This document shows, piece after piece, positions 12,089 to 24,600 of a stretch of 64,000 nucleotides of DNA; position 1 is the first letter of the stretch, and each line of letters begins with the position of its first letter. Location: the NCBI GenBank assembly GCA_964036155.1, contig OZ038422.1, positions 57,373,201-57,437,200 on the forward strand, written 5' to 3'. Below the pieces are notes generated by a model. It did not search any database and was not told the origin of the DNA. It saw only the letters and a list, made by a program, of their open reading frames with translations. The position numbers and the translations under genes were made by a program. The stretch comes from Diploscapter coronatus (Eukaryota; Nematoda; Chromadorea; Rhabditida; Rhabditidae).

Positions 12089-14020
12089 CTTTGTTAAGAG
12101 ACCTAAACAACCAGCAGTATTATTTCAAAATAGAAATAGTAAAAGAGTATTAATTGAATGAGAAAGTCTGCAATTAATAAGTTTGAAATTGGTCATTGAA
12201 GAAAGTAGAATGAAACTACTAAACTGATGCCTCGCAATTTTATCAGACTAAAAATCTATTCCTAAAACTGGAAGATGCATGCTGAAATATGTAACAGATC
12301 TGATTGGAGATAGATGTAAAGGTTGTCAGATGATGATTCGCAGTAGTGTGTTGCTAGTTGTCTCTCAAACTCGGATAGTTGAACCTTTAGTAATAACAAG
12401 AAAAATACAAAATATACAGAAATTTAGAGTTAAAATATTAGTAGAGGTAGTTGAAGTTCTACTATTAATTATATGGGTTGTCTCCTTCAAATGAGGTTAT
12501 AAGTTCAAATTTACGTTTATTTAAATTTAAGCGTTCTTGCATTGACATTTAGAATTAAAAAGAACAGAAAATAATAGTGGAAGAACGATAAAGTAACCTT
12601 AACCAACACTGAAAGGTATTGAACTAAACTTAAATAGGTCGATACCATGAAAATGATAGAGAAAATGCCTCACTAATCAGGTAACAAAAAAGAGGTTAAC
12701 TGAGAAGAAAATACATCGACTATTTCAATGAAACAGACTCCGTAGCGTTGTCCAACAAAACAATTTAGCTGTGGCGTTGTCCAGCAAAGTCTGAACACAC
12801 CATGAACGAGTCATATGCTAACTTTGATACCGAAGATAGTTGATAAAGATCATTTCTGATAGCTAGACCGCTCTACAAGTAGAAGACGCTATGCAATGAG
12901 CTATATGATAATAACTATGCTTGCTTTTTCCTCACATCAGTCACTATATCTTACTATCATTCTTCACCATGCTATTCCTTCAAAAAATTAAGTGGGGCGA
13001 CAAGAGAAATAAGCTGTCTTTACAATTTTTACAATTTACAAGTGACAATATTTTCTATTCTAAAAGTTAGACGTTTAAGATCCTTTTTTGAAATAGTTCC
13101 AAATTTGAATAGTTTTTTGTCCCAACTTATCTACAAATGAAATACATAGGTTGAGATATGCGCTACCCTTACCCTATGTGGAAATATGAAATCTTGAAAA
13201 CTTCTGAACTTATACCCAATTGATTGCATTTTCAAAAATAATCACTACATTTTTACACGGATATGTGGCGAAAAATACAAATAGCCTTCAATTCAGTAGG
13301 ATCGCTAAATTATTGATGTTTACCACAATATTAGAAGCGATTGTATGAAAATTTTACATTTCCATACTTTATATATTAATTTTATCTCTTTGTTGGACAA
13401 CTCACGCCCTCCACACTCGCGCACTTCGACCATTTTGCTTCTGGGAGAGAGACTGCCGGGATGGAGGCAACAATTTGACGGCACTTTTTTGCTATTAGAA
13501 TTGGATTTTTTCCTATTTCTGCAAGACAATCACCTACTTTTATGTTTTAATTATCTGAGTTCTGGATGATATTCATTGACGCAAATGACACATCAGTGAT
13601 GACTTGGAACACAATCACATTGATACACGGAGAGAGATATTCTTTCGTATTTTGATCATGATTTGAAACATAGACATTCAGCATTCAAATTACTCTTATT
13701 TTATACTATTCCTTCACTAGCAATAGGCAATTGAACTCTTTCAAAACTCGTATAAATATTAGGAATTTATTTAGTTAATACTCCAATAATCTTGTGTGTG
13801 CTAATAAAGTTAGTCCCGAAAATGGATTGAGATTATTGTGAGATAAATATTGGATTTTGTTGCAGAATTTTCGAAATACAATATTTCAGTTACAACTACT
13901 TTTCATCACTTTTGGATGTCTTCGGGAGTTGTCTGTATCGTGTGCATTAAAATCAAATTATTATTTCACATTTATTGAATAAAATTTCAACATAAAATCG
14001 GAGATTAGTATAATCAAGCT
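12089..14020. repeat. spacer with the left part of the 7-kb duplication
   Basis: Contains an SL1-like 22-mer (12364-12385). From about 12590 onward it matches 30570 onward at high identity, including a GCGTTGTCCAACAAAAC / GCGTTGTCCAGCAAAG pair near 12735-12795. A block at 13411-13960 occurs a third time at 25795-26330. The open frames near 13320-13569 lie in this repeat and are not supported as genes. Confidence 0.6.
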
Positions 14021-16406
14021 TTATTCTGTGTTAATTTCTTCGACTATTCTCCATTTATCTGTTTGTGGATCGTATTCCTCGATTGAATTAAAAAAATTTC
14101 TATCTTGTTTTTGAAGTCTAGGTTAACAAATGTTTCGTATGAAGATATGCAAAATCTCAGCTCACCCTCCGATTGCATACAATTTTTCATTGGCGACAAC
14201 AAGCGAATGCTCCTGTCTTGCATAATTCATATCAGCCATTCGAGAAATTCGACTGTCAACTGGAGCTGAGGGGTCGAAACACAAACAGGATTTGAATACA
14301 TTAGGATAACTAAATATATGATGATATATTATTTATCATACAAAATCAACGACTTCAATCCTCCAGTTATGTAAATTCTTCCATTTAGTGATGCAACTAC
14401 GAAAGAAGCTCGTTCTTCTGGAATCTTTCCTACTTCAATCCATTTCCGCTCATCGTCTGATAATCGATATATCTTTCTACTTCCCCAACCATCAATAACT
14501 GAATATCCATAATTGCAATAATGAATATGCTATAATGTGACCGTATAAAATTCCATGGCATGTTATTGTTTGAGCCCATTTAACTGGAAAAGGAAAAGCA
14601 GGTCCTCTTTTCCATTTTCCATCTATTAAAACCTGAATTAATTATTATTTTATGGATTTTCATCCGACCTTCTTACATCAACTCGTTTCGCATCTTTCCA
14701 TATCCATGCTTTAGGATCCCGTCCACCCAAATAATACAGTTTGTCTTTGAAATAAGCGACAGATGCATATTTACGCCATTTAGGGGGATTTGGTCCTGTA
14801 AACTCTTTGAATCGATCATTCGCGGATTTGTTGATAAGACCTCTTGCAATTTGTTGAGTATCTAAGTCATATGTTTCAAATGATTCATATTCAATTCCAA
14901 AAATCTGAAATCTAAGAAATTATTCAAAATAACGAGCATAAGAATTCACTTTATCCTTTATAGTTGCTACTTGATATGGCTCATAATGATTGTGAAATTT
15001 TGCAATCTCTTCGACTGAGTAGGTGTATGAATTGAATAAGCATATTCTTCTTTCATATTGTTTATTATTATTTCGATAGCAACCTAAATTGTTTCAAAGT
15101 CTCTTACTTAGTTTTCAAAATATTCTTTACGATAAAATAAAATTTTATGCGGATTAATTTTTCCGACTTCTCTCCATTTATTCGTTTGTGGATCGTATTC
15201 CTCGATTGAATTACAAAAATTGTCCATATATTCTTGATATCTAAGTTACAAATATTTCGTATAAAGCTATCCAAAATCTCAACTCACCCTCCGATTGCAT
15301 ACAATTTCCCGTTAGCGACAATGAGCGAATGATAACATCTAGCATAATTCATATCAGCGATTCGAGAAATTCGACTGTCAACTGGAGCTGAGGGATTGAA
15401 ACACAGACAGGATTTTAATGTATTAGGATAACTAAATATATAATGATACATTATTTAACATACAAAGTTAACGACTTCAATCCTCCAATTATGTAAATTT
15501 TTCCATTTAGCGATGCAACTCCAAAAGAATCGAGTCTTTCTGGAATCTCTCCGGTTTCAATCCATTCCCGTTCATCGTCTGATAATCGATATATCTTTTT
15601 ACTATCATATCCATCAATAACTGAATATCCATAGTTACAATAATGAATATGCTATAATGTGACCGTATAAACTTTCATCGCATGTTATTGTTTGAACAGA
15701 GTAAATTGGAAGAGGAAATCTAGGTCCTTTTTGCCATTTTCCATCTATTAAAACCTGAATAAATTATTTCATGAAATTTCATTCGATCTTCCTACATCAA
15801 CTCGATTCGTATTTTCCCATGTTTCAGGATCCCGTCCACCCAAATAATATAATTTGTCTTTGAAATAAGCCACAGATGCATATTCACGCCATTCAGGAGG
15901 ATCTGGTCCTGCAAATAATGCAATAGATTAAACCACAATCTATTGGCTTTTGTAATTTTACCTCTAATGATTTGTCGAGTATTCAGGCCAAAGATTTCAA
16001 ACTGTTTTCCAAAAGAGTCAATTGCGAAAATCTAAAGTTTACAAAATTGGCAATGGCAAATAAAATAACCAACCTTATTTTTTGTAGTTGCTACTTCATA
16101 TGACTTATAATAATTAGTAAATCTCGCAATCTGGTCAACAGAATTAGTATGTGAATCAAACAGACAAAATCTTCCTTTCCAAATTTTATCGTTTTTATAT
16201 TGTACTAAATAGTAAAATTAATTTTCGCTCATACAACAGAATATTTTCCTACGATAGAATAAAAATTTTCTCTCGAGCGCCATCGGCAGGTGTTTCTTGA
16301 TTATTCCCATCATTCTCTTGTTGGTCCAGGCCAATTGTCCCAGATCTTTTAATTCGGGATATTCGCAGATCAACAATACAATTTCGACCGGTAAATTGGC
16401 TAGCAT
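14021..16406 (-). CDS. F-box protein with two kelch bodies (fusion, copy 4)
   Basis: F-box exon from 16406 (MLANLPVEIVLLICEYPEL...). The first kelch body ends near 15150 in TNKWREVGKINPHKILFY, followed by a donor GTAAAGAATATTTTG within a second F-box-tail remnant. The acceptor before GTTGCTATCG gives an in-frame join (FYRCYRNNNKQ) to a second body ending EEYDPQTDKWRIVEEINTE at 14021. Roughly 610-640 residues. It is the paralogue of 32013-34421 in the segmental duplication. Probable ubiquitin-ligase adaptor; exon borders are by eye. Confidence 0.7.
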
Positions 16407-16409
16407 CTT

Positions 16410-19400
16410 TGTTAAGAGACCTAAACAACCAGCAGTATTATTTCAAAATAGAAATAGTAAAAGAGTATTGATTGAATGAGAAATTCTGCAATTAATGAAT
16501 TTGAAGCTGATCATTGAAGAACGGAGAACGAAATTACTAAACTGGTGCCTCGCAATTTTATCAGACTAAAATCAATTACTAAAACTTGAAGATACACGCT
16601 GAAATATGTAACAGATCTGGTTGGAGATAGATGTAGGGGTTGTCAGACAACCATTCGCAGTAGTGTGTTGCTAATTGTCTCTCAAACTCGGATAGTTGAA
16701 CCTTTAGTAATAACAAGAAAAATACAAAATATACAGAAATTTAGAGTTAAAATATTAGTAGAGGTAGTTGAAGTTCTACTATTAATTATATGGGTTGTCT
16801 CCTTCAAATGAGGTTATAAGTTCAAATTTACGTTTATTTAAATTTAAGCGTTCTTGCATTGATATTCAAAATTAGAAAGAACGGCAATTAATAGTAGAAA
16901 AACGATAGAATAAAATTTAAAGAAATACTGAAAGATATTGAGCTGAAATTAAGTAGATTGACGCCATGAAAATGACGAATAAAATGCCTCCTCATCAGTC
17001 AGGCAGTGAAAACGAATGACTAAGGAGAAAATACATAGGTTATTTTAGTGAAATATCGAGAAAATATTAAAGAAAAGATTGATACTGTTGATGGAACAAT
17101 GCTGTGTTTTGAATACGTCCAATAACTGTTCACAATAAATCGATTAACTATTTCTGGTATATATTTTAAGAGAAAATTATTTGAAATCCCATTAATGGAC
17201 TGAAATTGCTATCAAATAAATATTGGATTTGGTTACAGAATATTTGAAATACAATATTTTAGAGAATAGTTATTTCAGCGTCTTTATTGGATGTCTTCGA
17301 GGGTTGTCTGTATCATGTGTATCGAATTATATAATGCACGAAATTGAATAAAGATACTTATATTAGAATCATATCAGAATTACGAACACTTAAATGTGTT
17401 GAAATTGGAGATTCTAGATGCTAAATTCTCCGACTTCTGCTGTGAATTCGTCGGGTGCCAAGGAACGAGAGTTGCCGTCAATCTATTAGTCGGTTGCATC
17501 TTTGCGAAGAAAGTTCGCTTCGAAGATGTGACTCCACTTGCACTCTCTATATTTATGCGAGAAAATCTATCAGAACATCAGAACAGAAGATAGTATCTTT
17601 ACACTTCGTTGTCATGAATAGCAGAAGTTGTATGTCATAAGTTCCAAACCCAATTTGAGTGTCGAATAGAATAAGGCTGGATAGACACACTCTTACTTGA
17701 GGCACGTTCCTTGTAAGAGGTAGTTATCCCAGACGAGATATAAATCTGTGTTGAGAAAAGAAAATCCTGCCTTCCATATAATATATAATGTACTAAAGAG
17801 TAGATATATATATATATATATATATTATATATACGCGCGCGCGAAAAGGTCGCCGCCTCACATCCTTCAATGTCACATGCAAGAAATGGTAGTTGCCTCT
17901 ACCAGACTACGACGACTAGTGGTGGACCCAGTCCTAGAGAGGACGATCGTCAGAAACTCCCTATAGTTCATTTTCGTCTGACGAAAATGCTCCCTAGATT
18001 TGTTCTGAAATGCAATATCTTGAATAGTATTTACTTCAGTGTCTTTATTGGATGTATTCGAGAGTTGTCTGTATAATGGGGATTGAAATTAAAACAATAA
18101 TTTCACATTCACATTTATTGAATAAACTAGAAAATGACATCTACCACCTTTATCTGTAATTTATAGTTACATTTGTGTGGGTGAATTGGTCCAAAATGCA
18201 TAATTAAATTAGATTAATTTGAAACTACTCCATTTTTAGAAATAATAAACTATAAATATAACACATTTCTGCCAGTGATAGAGTCAAGGATAGGATTTGT
18301 GGTTCCAAGTATTTGACAGACCAATGTGTCGATAGTTTGCATTTCAATTGTGTGAGAATCTTCAATGAAATGATGATTAGAGATTAATAGTAAATCAAAT
18401 GAATCAGATGAAATCCCTACAAATTCAACCTATTCTGGTGCCTATTTTTGACAAATCAAAGTAGATTCCAAATGAAATAAATCTCTCATTTGTTGTTATA
18501 CACATTAGTCTGGAATACAATTCTGGCACTCTAATTGTAAGGTAATCACTCTCGAAATTTGTAAATAAAATCCAGATTCTAATTGAACTAGAATGTTTTT
18601 TATTTTAGAAATCTCCCAAGATAATCTGCAAATGTGTCATTTCGAATGAAATTCTGACTCAAAGTTCAAAATAAAATGAATTGCTCTTTTTATCTCAAAC
18701 ATTTCCACCTGAAATGGTAAACTATCTTCGAATTCTAATTTTCTTTTCTGAACTAAATTTGCAATTATTCTCTATAATTATCAGTGATAAGACCCCATCA
18801 AATCAACTAAAATAGTAGAATATTCATAATGAGTGTAAATATCTAATTCCGAGTCAAATGACATCTATATCTATATCAGCCTATTCCTCAATTTGAATGA
18901 CCCTATCACCCCTTATCACTGCCCTATCAGTGACAAGATAGTTCTAAATGACAAAACAATAGCACACCCTGAATCAGCACTAAATTCCGAGTCGAATGAA
19001 CCCCATTTCTAGCATAAATGTGCCCTTTCGAGAAATCGATTTTGACGTCACTCACTTCTGAGGTGTCACCGACCTTCAGAGACATTTCCACCCCCACATG
19101 TCATACACCACTTTGAAGCCCGTGAAATGTGCAACAGAATGTGGGGAATTTCCCTCTGATTCCAGATCAAAAAGGCAGGTTTTTGGGCGAAAAACTCAAA
19201 AAATGACAAAAAAAGTAATAAAAAAAACCTATTTTATGTCAATTTCGGGTACTTTTCGAAGTCGAAACTGAAAATGGATGTCATTTTCGGAATCAGCGTG
19301 CTCGAATTGTGTAGTCGGTGCGAGAACTCTGTGAATAAACACTGAAATAAAGGAAAAAAAGTGATATTTAATTATAAAGTAAGGGAAATGAATAGTAACA

Positions 19401-19476
19401 GTTTACCCGTTTCTAACCTGTGTGTGCCATTCCGGTTGTTTCTTTTCATATTTCTCATCAGTATTATTCACCCCGT
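16410..19476. repeat. spacer left of the interrupted U2 gene
   Basis: Holds an SL1-like sequence at 16681-16702. At about 17390-17440 is a short relic resembling the 3' end of a kelch gene (compare 26400-26450), then unrecognised sequence. A (TA)n then (CG)n tract at 17805-17845 follows, and AT-rich DNA to the U2 gene. Everything here is duplicated at 34425-37484. No intact coding gene seen. Confidence 0.55.
17785..17860. repeat. (TA)n-(CG)n junction repeat
   Basis: ACTAAAGAGTAGATATATAT... passes into ACGCGCGCGCGAAAAGGTCGCCG. The same composite occurs at about 35787-35845 and 25430-25485, so it belongs to a dispersed element rather than being a simple microsatellite. Confidence 0.7.
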
Positions 19477-19630
19477 GTGGGGTGTGAGCCGTACCCAGCT
19501 TTAGTGCAACGCTGGGACGACTCGCGATCGGTCGGAGCAAGCCCCGGTTCCGATCAAGCCTCCAAAAATCAAATAACCTTATTCTCCCCAATTGGGGAGA
19601 TATCGAAGGTTAATTCGATAAGAACAGATA
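19477..19630 (-). pseudogene. U2 snRNA gene, 5' end displaced by a retrotransposon
   Basis: Nearly identical to 37485-37638: it keeps the Sm site (GATTTTTGG on the minus strand), the 3' hairpins and U2 from nucleotide 38 onward (TATCTGTTCTTATCG). Nucleotides 1-37, including most of the branch-site-pairing GUAGUA, are not present in standard form; the sequence turns into the retroelement 3' end directly after AGAACAGATA (19630). It cannot make a normal U2 snRNA. Confidence 0.85.
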
Positions 19631-21690
19631 GAACTTTATTTTCTTAGCCAATGTTGCCCGAGGGCTAAAACACAATGAAACGGCTGATGGACTTAGATGA
19701 TAAATGATGACACGAACAGAACAATGCATGGTTGGGGTGACAATTGGATAGTGACTAGAGAATGTTGATATTGAGGGTACTCGTGCGGGTATGATCCCAG
19801 GATGAGGAATGCGAACGACGAGACTGAGATTCGAGTGAACCCTGGACCCCAGTGAAGGGGAGAGAGGGGGAGTGGGTTCGTCCGAATTTCAGCCCAGCGT
19901 TTGTAGAACAAGTGACTGCTGTAGGTGCAAGTCACTTAGATAATGAATGAAAAAGAAAAAGGAAAGGAGAGAGACGAGTAGAACGGCTGGAAGTGCGGGA
20001 GAGCGAAATGTACGAATGAACTAACATGGACCGATTTAAGATTGAATTGAGATTAGGGGTCCAGGATAGTTGCATGAGTAGGGAGGAGGAAATGGCGAGT
20101 GTTGGGTAGAAACCGTATGGAGAGGCTGACAAGAGTGGATGAATTGATAAAGTCGAGTTGTCATTCGATTAGAACCGAATCCCCAATGTGGAAAATGGGG
20201 ATGCGATTCACCCAAATAACAGCCCGATTTATAGAGAGAAAAAGGGGAAAAAACGGCAAAAAAACAACAAAGAAAAAACGATTAAAAAAAAAGGCGAGGA
20301 TAAAATTGGTTGAAATGCACGAGAAATTGAGAAAATGTATGTGTGAACTCACCTGGACCATTTTTAAAGTTAAAAAGAATTAAATTTAAAGGTCCAGGAG
20401 GGTTCATGAGCGAGTGAGAGAGAATGGGGAAGGGTTGGATAGGAGGCGGGGAGAGAAATTTTGATAAAATAATGATTGCAGAACTGTGGTTCGAGTGGAA
20501 CAGCATTCCCAGGGTGATAGGGAAAGGGGTGGGTATGCTGTTCCACCCGAACATCAGCCCGATTAATGACAAGGAAACAAAAAAGGAGGAGAAAAAGCAG
20601 AAATAAGGGAAAGGAAAAAGGGAGAAAATTGACTCACATGAAAACGGTATAAATTGCGAGAGAAATGTGTGTATGAACTCACCTGGGCCGAATTAAAATT
20701 TGAAGAAATTGAAATTAGAGGTCCAGGAGAGGTTCATGAGCGAGGGGGAGAGAGAGAGAGAGTAGATGGATGAGGGTTGGTAGGCACCAGGGAGAAAGAA
20801 ATAAATAAATAAAATAGTAAATATCGAGCTGCGATTCGAGTAAAACCGCATCCCCAATGTAGAAAAAAGGGGATGTGGTTTTGGTCGAATCCCAGCCCAA
20901 TTTATAGGAAAAAAGGTGAAAGAAGAGAAAAATGAGGAAAAATTAAGATGCAAACGGTTTGGAGTTTAAGAGAAAAGGAAAAGAAATTAAAATTTAAAAG
21001 AAAGGGATAAAAGATGGAATGATGCGGTGTGAAAAGTGAAATAGAAATAAAAATAAAACGAAACGAAACGAAAAGAAACGAATCGATTTGAAAAATTGGG
21101 GTTGAATGGTGCGGGGTGGGAGGGGAACTGGATCGGGGGCCCGCGAGAGAGAGAGAGGCAGGACTGGGGTTCAGACAGGACCACATCCCCCGTAGAAGAG
21201 GGGAATACGATCCTGCCCGAGTCGCAGTCCGGCATTTAAAGACGAGAGAGGGAAAGAAAAAAGGAAATGAACGAGAAAAAATGAGGAACGGAATATGAAA
21301 AATGAAAAATGCACGAAAAAGTGAAAATGAGCAGAAAATTGAAAGTGAGAAAGAAATTGAAATGAAAGAAGGAGAAAACTCACAAGAAATGTTGGGGTAG
21401 GGAGGGGAAGGCGACAAGGACCAGAGCAGGAACAGGAGCAGGAACGAGGCAGGATCAGGAGCAGGGCAGGAACGGGAACGGTGCCACCGAACCCACACAT
21501 AACCATTAGCCTAACCAGGAGCCGGACTGGATGGGGACCTGAAGGTAGTCCCCACCACGGCCGGGCTGCGCAGTGTGAGCGACACACCGCATCCTGGTGG
21601 TAGCCCCAGGCGTGAGACCACCATGGCTGCTGGTGTTGTGTGGGTTGGTGGCGTCTGCTGAGGCTGCTGAGGCTGCTGTGGCTGCTGTGG
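19631..21690 (-). other. retrotransposon 3' region with five diverged repeat units
   Basis: Five units of about 320-345 bp follow one another. Each has a hairpin of the form GATTCGAG...CCCC...GGGG...CGAAT followed by CAGCCCRATT (19828-19890, 20161-20215, 20489-20552, 20832-20891, 21166-21229). Units 1-4 also carry a pair YCACCTGGACC / GGTCCAGGAG with GTTCATGAGC (for example 20345-20415 and 20675-20745), which can fold on itself. The rest is purine-rich spacer. This could be the structured 3' RNA recognised by the reverse transcriptase. Confidence 0.7.
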
Positions 21691-21693
21691 CTG

Positions 21694-24600
21694 CTACACG
21701 TGGAACTGCCTGACGCCGCTGACGTGCTCTGTGTGGATGTCACGTGCCCACCTTATGACATCCGACACAACGAGCTTCTGCAGTAGGCGATTGTAGATGG
21801 GCCTGATGTTGAGGGCGGCCACTGCACGTCGATTGAGGGGATCCATTGAGCCAAGCGCCCCGACAACGTAGGCATCCAACGTCGTCCTGTAGCCGAGCTT
21901 CTCGAAGTGCTGCCGCAGAACTTCATACTTCGTCAGCTTATCTGTCCTGGCGGCGAGCAGAGCCTCCTTGCGGTTGTCGAAGGTGACGACGACGTCCACG
22001 ATGACGCAGGATTTGGCGGCGTCGTCGATGATGGCGATGTCGGGTCGCAGCAGGCCAGGCGTTCCGGGGACTTTCTGGTCGCTGTAAACGGCACTTCCAG
22101 GGCTCGGGTGGGCAGCCTTCAGGAGGCGGGCGACGATCGCGTTGTGGCGCAGAGTGACGGCACGGGAGTGGGCGTTGCATCGGCCGAGGACGTGGGCGGC
22201 GGTCTCGGTGTCGTAGCCACATCGTCTGCAACGGCGGTCGGCGTCTCCGTGTCGGCGGCAGCCGTTCAGCGGGAGCACGTTGAGGCGGGCTCGGTGGATG
22301 AAGCGCCAGTCGCAGAATCGGGTGAAGTCGCCGTGTGCCATGAAGTGGTTCGAGGCCGAGTGCAGCATCGAGGCATCGAAGACGCGGCCCTGGTCGGGTT
22401 TCTCCAGCAGCGACTGCAGCTCGTGGGTCCAGAGGGCGCGTCTGAGCAGGTGTTGCGTGGTCCCGGGTGCGGCAGTCTGGTCGTCGATTCGCAGGGAGAG
22501 CTGTCCGTTGGTGCAGGCCCAGGAGACGTTGGTCAGGTTGCGGAGTCGTCGAGTGGCCATTCGGGCTCGAGTCCAGACCGAGGCGACATCGGTGGAGTTG
22601 GTGTCGAAGACGCCCTCGGTGGAGCCGTTGTAGTAGTCGCGCATCTCGTCGTCGGTGACCGCTCGTTGCACCTTCTTCTCGGCCACTTCTCGGGAGCTCT
22701 GGCTGGCGATGCTGTGCACGACTGGGTCTTGCGAGGCGAGGAGGGTGTTGACGTGGGCGACTTCGCAGGCGTCCGCCAGGTGCTGCAGCTTGACGAGGCC
22801 GAGTCCGCCGTGACTGGTGGGGATGTAGAGGGGCTCGGTGCTGGCTCGTTGCGGGAGGTGCAGCCATCGTTTCGCGCATCGGCACAGCTCCTTGTCGAAG
22901 GCGACGAGCGGCTTCTTGGGGACTGTGGCGTTGGTGAGGTGGAACACGAGTTGCGGGATGAGGAACGTGCGGACGGCGTCTGCTTTCTGCCACTCTGCCA
23001 GGCCCGACTGGTCGACCTGCTTCAGTTGCGCTGTCATCCTGGCGATCGCGTCCTCGGCCGACTTGTGGAGGTGCAGACCGGTGGGCACTCCGAGGTGGGT
23101 GTAGGCGTCGAACTTCTCGAGAGCGGGCATTCGGCCTCCCTGCACGTGGAATGTCGTCAGCTTCGGCTTGCCTCTCGCGAAGTGGAGGGATGCGCACTTG
23201 GCCGGCTTGAAGCGCAGTCCCGTTCGATCGGCTGTGGCGGCCACGTCGTTGAGTGCGTTCTGCAGGTCGGTGGCGTCCGAGGCGATGAGTGCGACGTCGT
23301 CGGCGTAGGCCAGGACAGAGACTGAGTGCCCGTGGAGCGAGTAGCCGGCGGACGACTTCTGGGCGGCGCGGAGCATCGGTTCGATGGCGAGGTTGAAGAG
23401 GATGGGCGACAGGGGGGAGCCTTGCAGGACGCCGGCCTCGACGGGGATGGGAGCGGTCGTTCCAGTGGCGGTTCGCACAGATGTCGTGGTGCCAGTGTAG
23501 AGCTCGCGAATTCGACTGATGGCAGTCTGGTCCAGTCCAGTCCATTCCAGAGCGTCGAACAGGGCGGCATGGGGCAGGGAGCCGAAGGCGTTGGCCAGAT
23601 CGAGCCACGCGACGGCGATGTTGCGTCTGTGTCGGCGGGCGTCCGCGATCACCGTCTGGAGCGTGAAGTTGTGCTCGGTGCAGCCGGGCACCGAGATGAA
23701 GCCCTTCTGTGCGGGGGACAGGCGTTGGTGAGCGCTGGACCAGGTCAGGAGTCGGCGGGCGAGACAGGCCGAGTAGAGCTTGCCCATGGTGGAGGCGAGC
23801 GCGATGGGTCTCCAGTTGCCGATGTCCGCCTTGTCGCCCTTCTTGTGCAGCAGGACGGTGGTCGACGTCTTCCAGTTGCTCGGCGCGTGGGACAGGCGGT
23901 GGACTGCGTTGAAGGCGGCGGCCAGGATGTGGCTGTGCGGGTCGAATCTGCGCCAGTGCGAGTAGCGGAGCGCGTCTGGTCCGGGGGCTGTGTCCGAGGA
24001 TCGTCGGAGTCGTTCCCACACCTCGTCTGACGTGAAGGGCGGCTGCAGAGGGTTGCGGTTGGTAGGGAGAGGGGGAGGGTCGGGGAAGGGAGTGGGAGTG
24101 GGAGTGGGCGTCGGGTTGAGACTGCTGCCGGCTGCATGGATCTGCTTGAAGTGGCTCTCGACGTCCGCCTTGTCGATGGTGCATCCGGGTGACGAGTCGC
24201 CAGTCACTTCTCGAAAGGCCCTCTTCCGGTTGGTTCGCCAGAGTCGCTGGATCCTGGTGCGCTCCTCGGTGGTGCGTTGTTGAGTGTGTTGTCGGGTAGG
24301 GGCAGGGGCAGGGGGACGTTGAGTGCGTTGACGGGCCGCGGCTGCTCGGCGCTCCTCGGAGGACAGCGACTCCTGCACTGCTGCGATCAGCTCGTCCGTC
24401 GCTGCTTCCAGTTCCGCTGCCGTTGTCGTGTCGTTGAATCTGCCTGTCCATTCCTCCTGAGCGGCCGACATCCGAGACTGTGAAGAGTGAACGGGTCTGG
24501 CGAAGAGCGAGGGGATTGGCGGAGGGGCAGGGGCAGGCACAGGCAGAGGGATTGGTGTGGAGGCAGCGAGTGGCGGAGTGAGAGGTGCCGTTGTGTTGTT

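Larger units (their letters stand above)
12590..19630. repeat. segmental duplication, left copy
   Basis: Corresponds to about 30570-37638 at an offset near 18.0 kb. It includes a double-kelch gene, the (TA)n/(CG)n repeat near 17.8 kb and a U2 snRNA gene. Identity is uneven: 13.2-15.17 kb and 16.2-16.55 kb are nearly identical to the other copy, while 15.17-16.2 kb is more diverged, suggesting gene conversion. Its right edge is exactly the retrotransposon junction in U2. Confidence 0.8.

Noticed and set aside
13320..13569. Small frames duplicated at 31317-31560
   Set aside because: They lie in a dispersed repeat present three times; conservation reflects recent duplication, and the third copy at 25.8 kb lacks the start.
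17396..17640. Possible small gene duplicated at 35364-35639
   Set aside because: The left part is a relic of a kelch gene 3' end and the frame differs between the two copies; no splice-consistent extension.
19828..20552. GGTTCGAGT-like motifs suggesting tRNA-type B boxes (pol III) in the retroelement hairpins
   Set aside because: No matching A box or cloverleaf, and the motif forms one arm of a longer hairpin.
20902..21498. Ser/Phe/Pro-rich frames in the retroelement 3' region
   Set aside because: They arise from the purine-rich strand of the repeat units, with no conservation between units at protein level.
21907..24030. Long plus-strand open frames (up to 472 residues) opposite the retrotransposon ORF
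   Set aside because: They are antisense shadows of a GC-rich coding region; composition is Gly/Val/Ala/Arg-rich without motifs, and the minus strand encodes clear RT and endonuclease motifs.
21938..24451. 837-residue minus-strand frame overlapping the RT ORF
   Set aside because: Arg/Pro/His-rich shifted-frame reading of the same GC-rich sequence; no domain recognisable.
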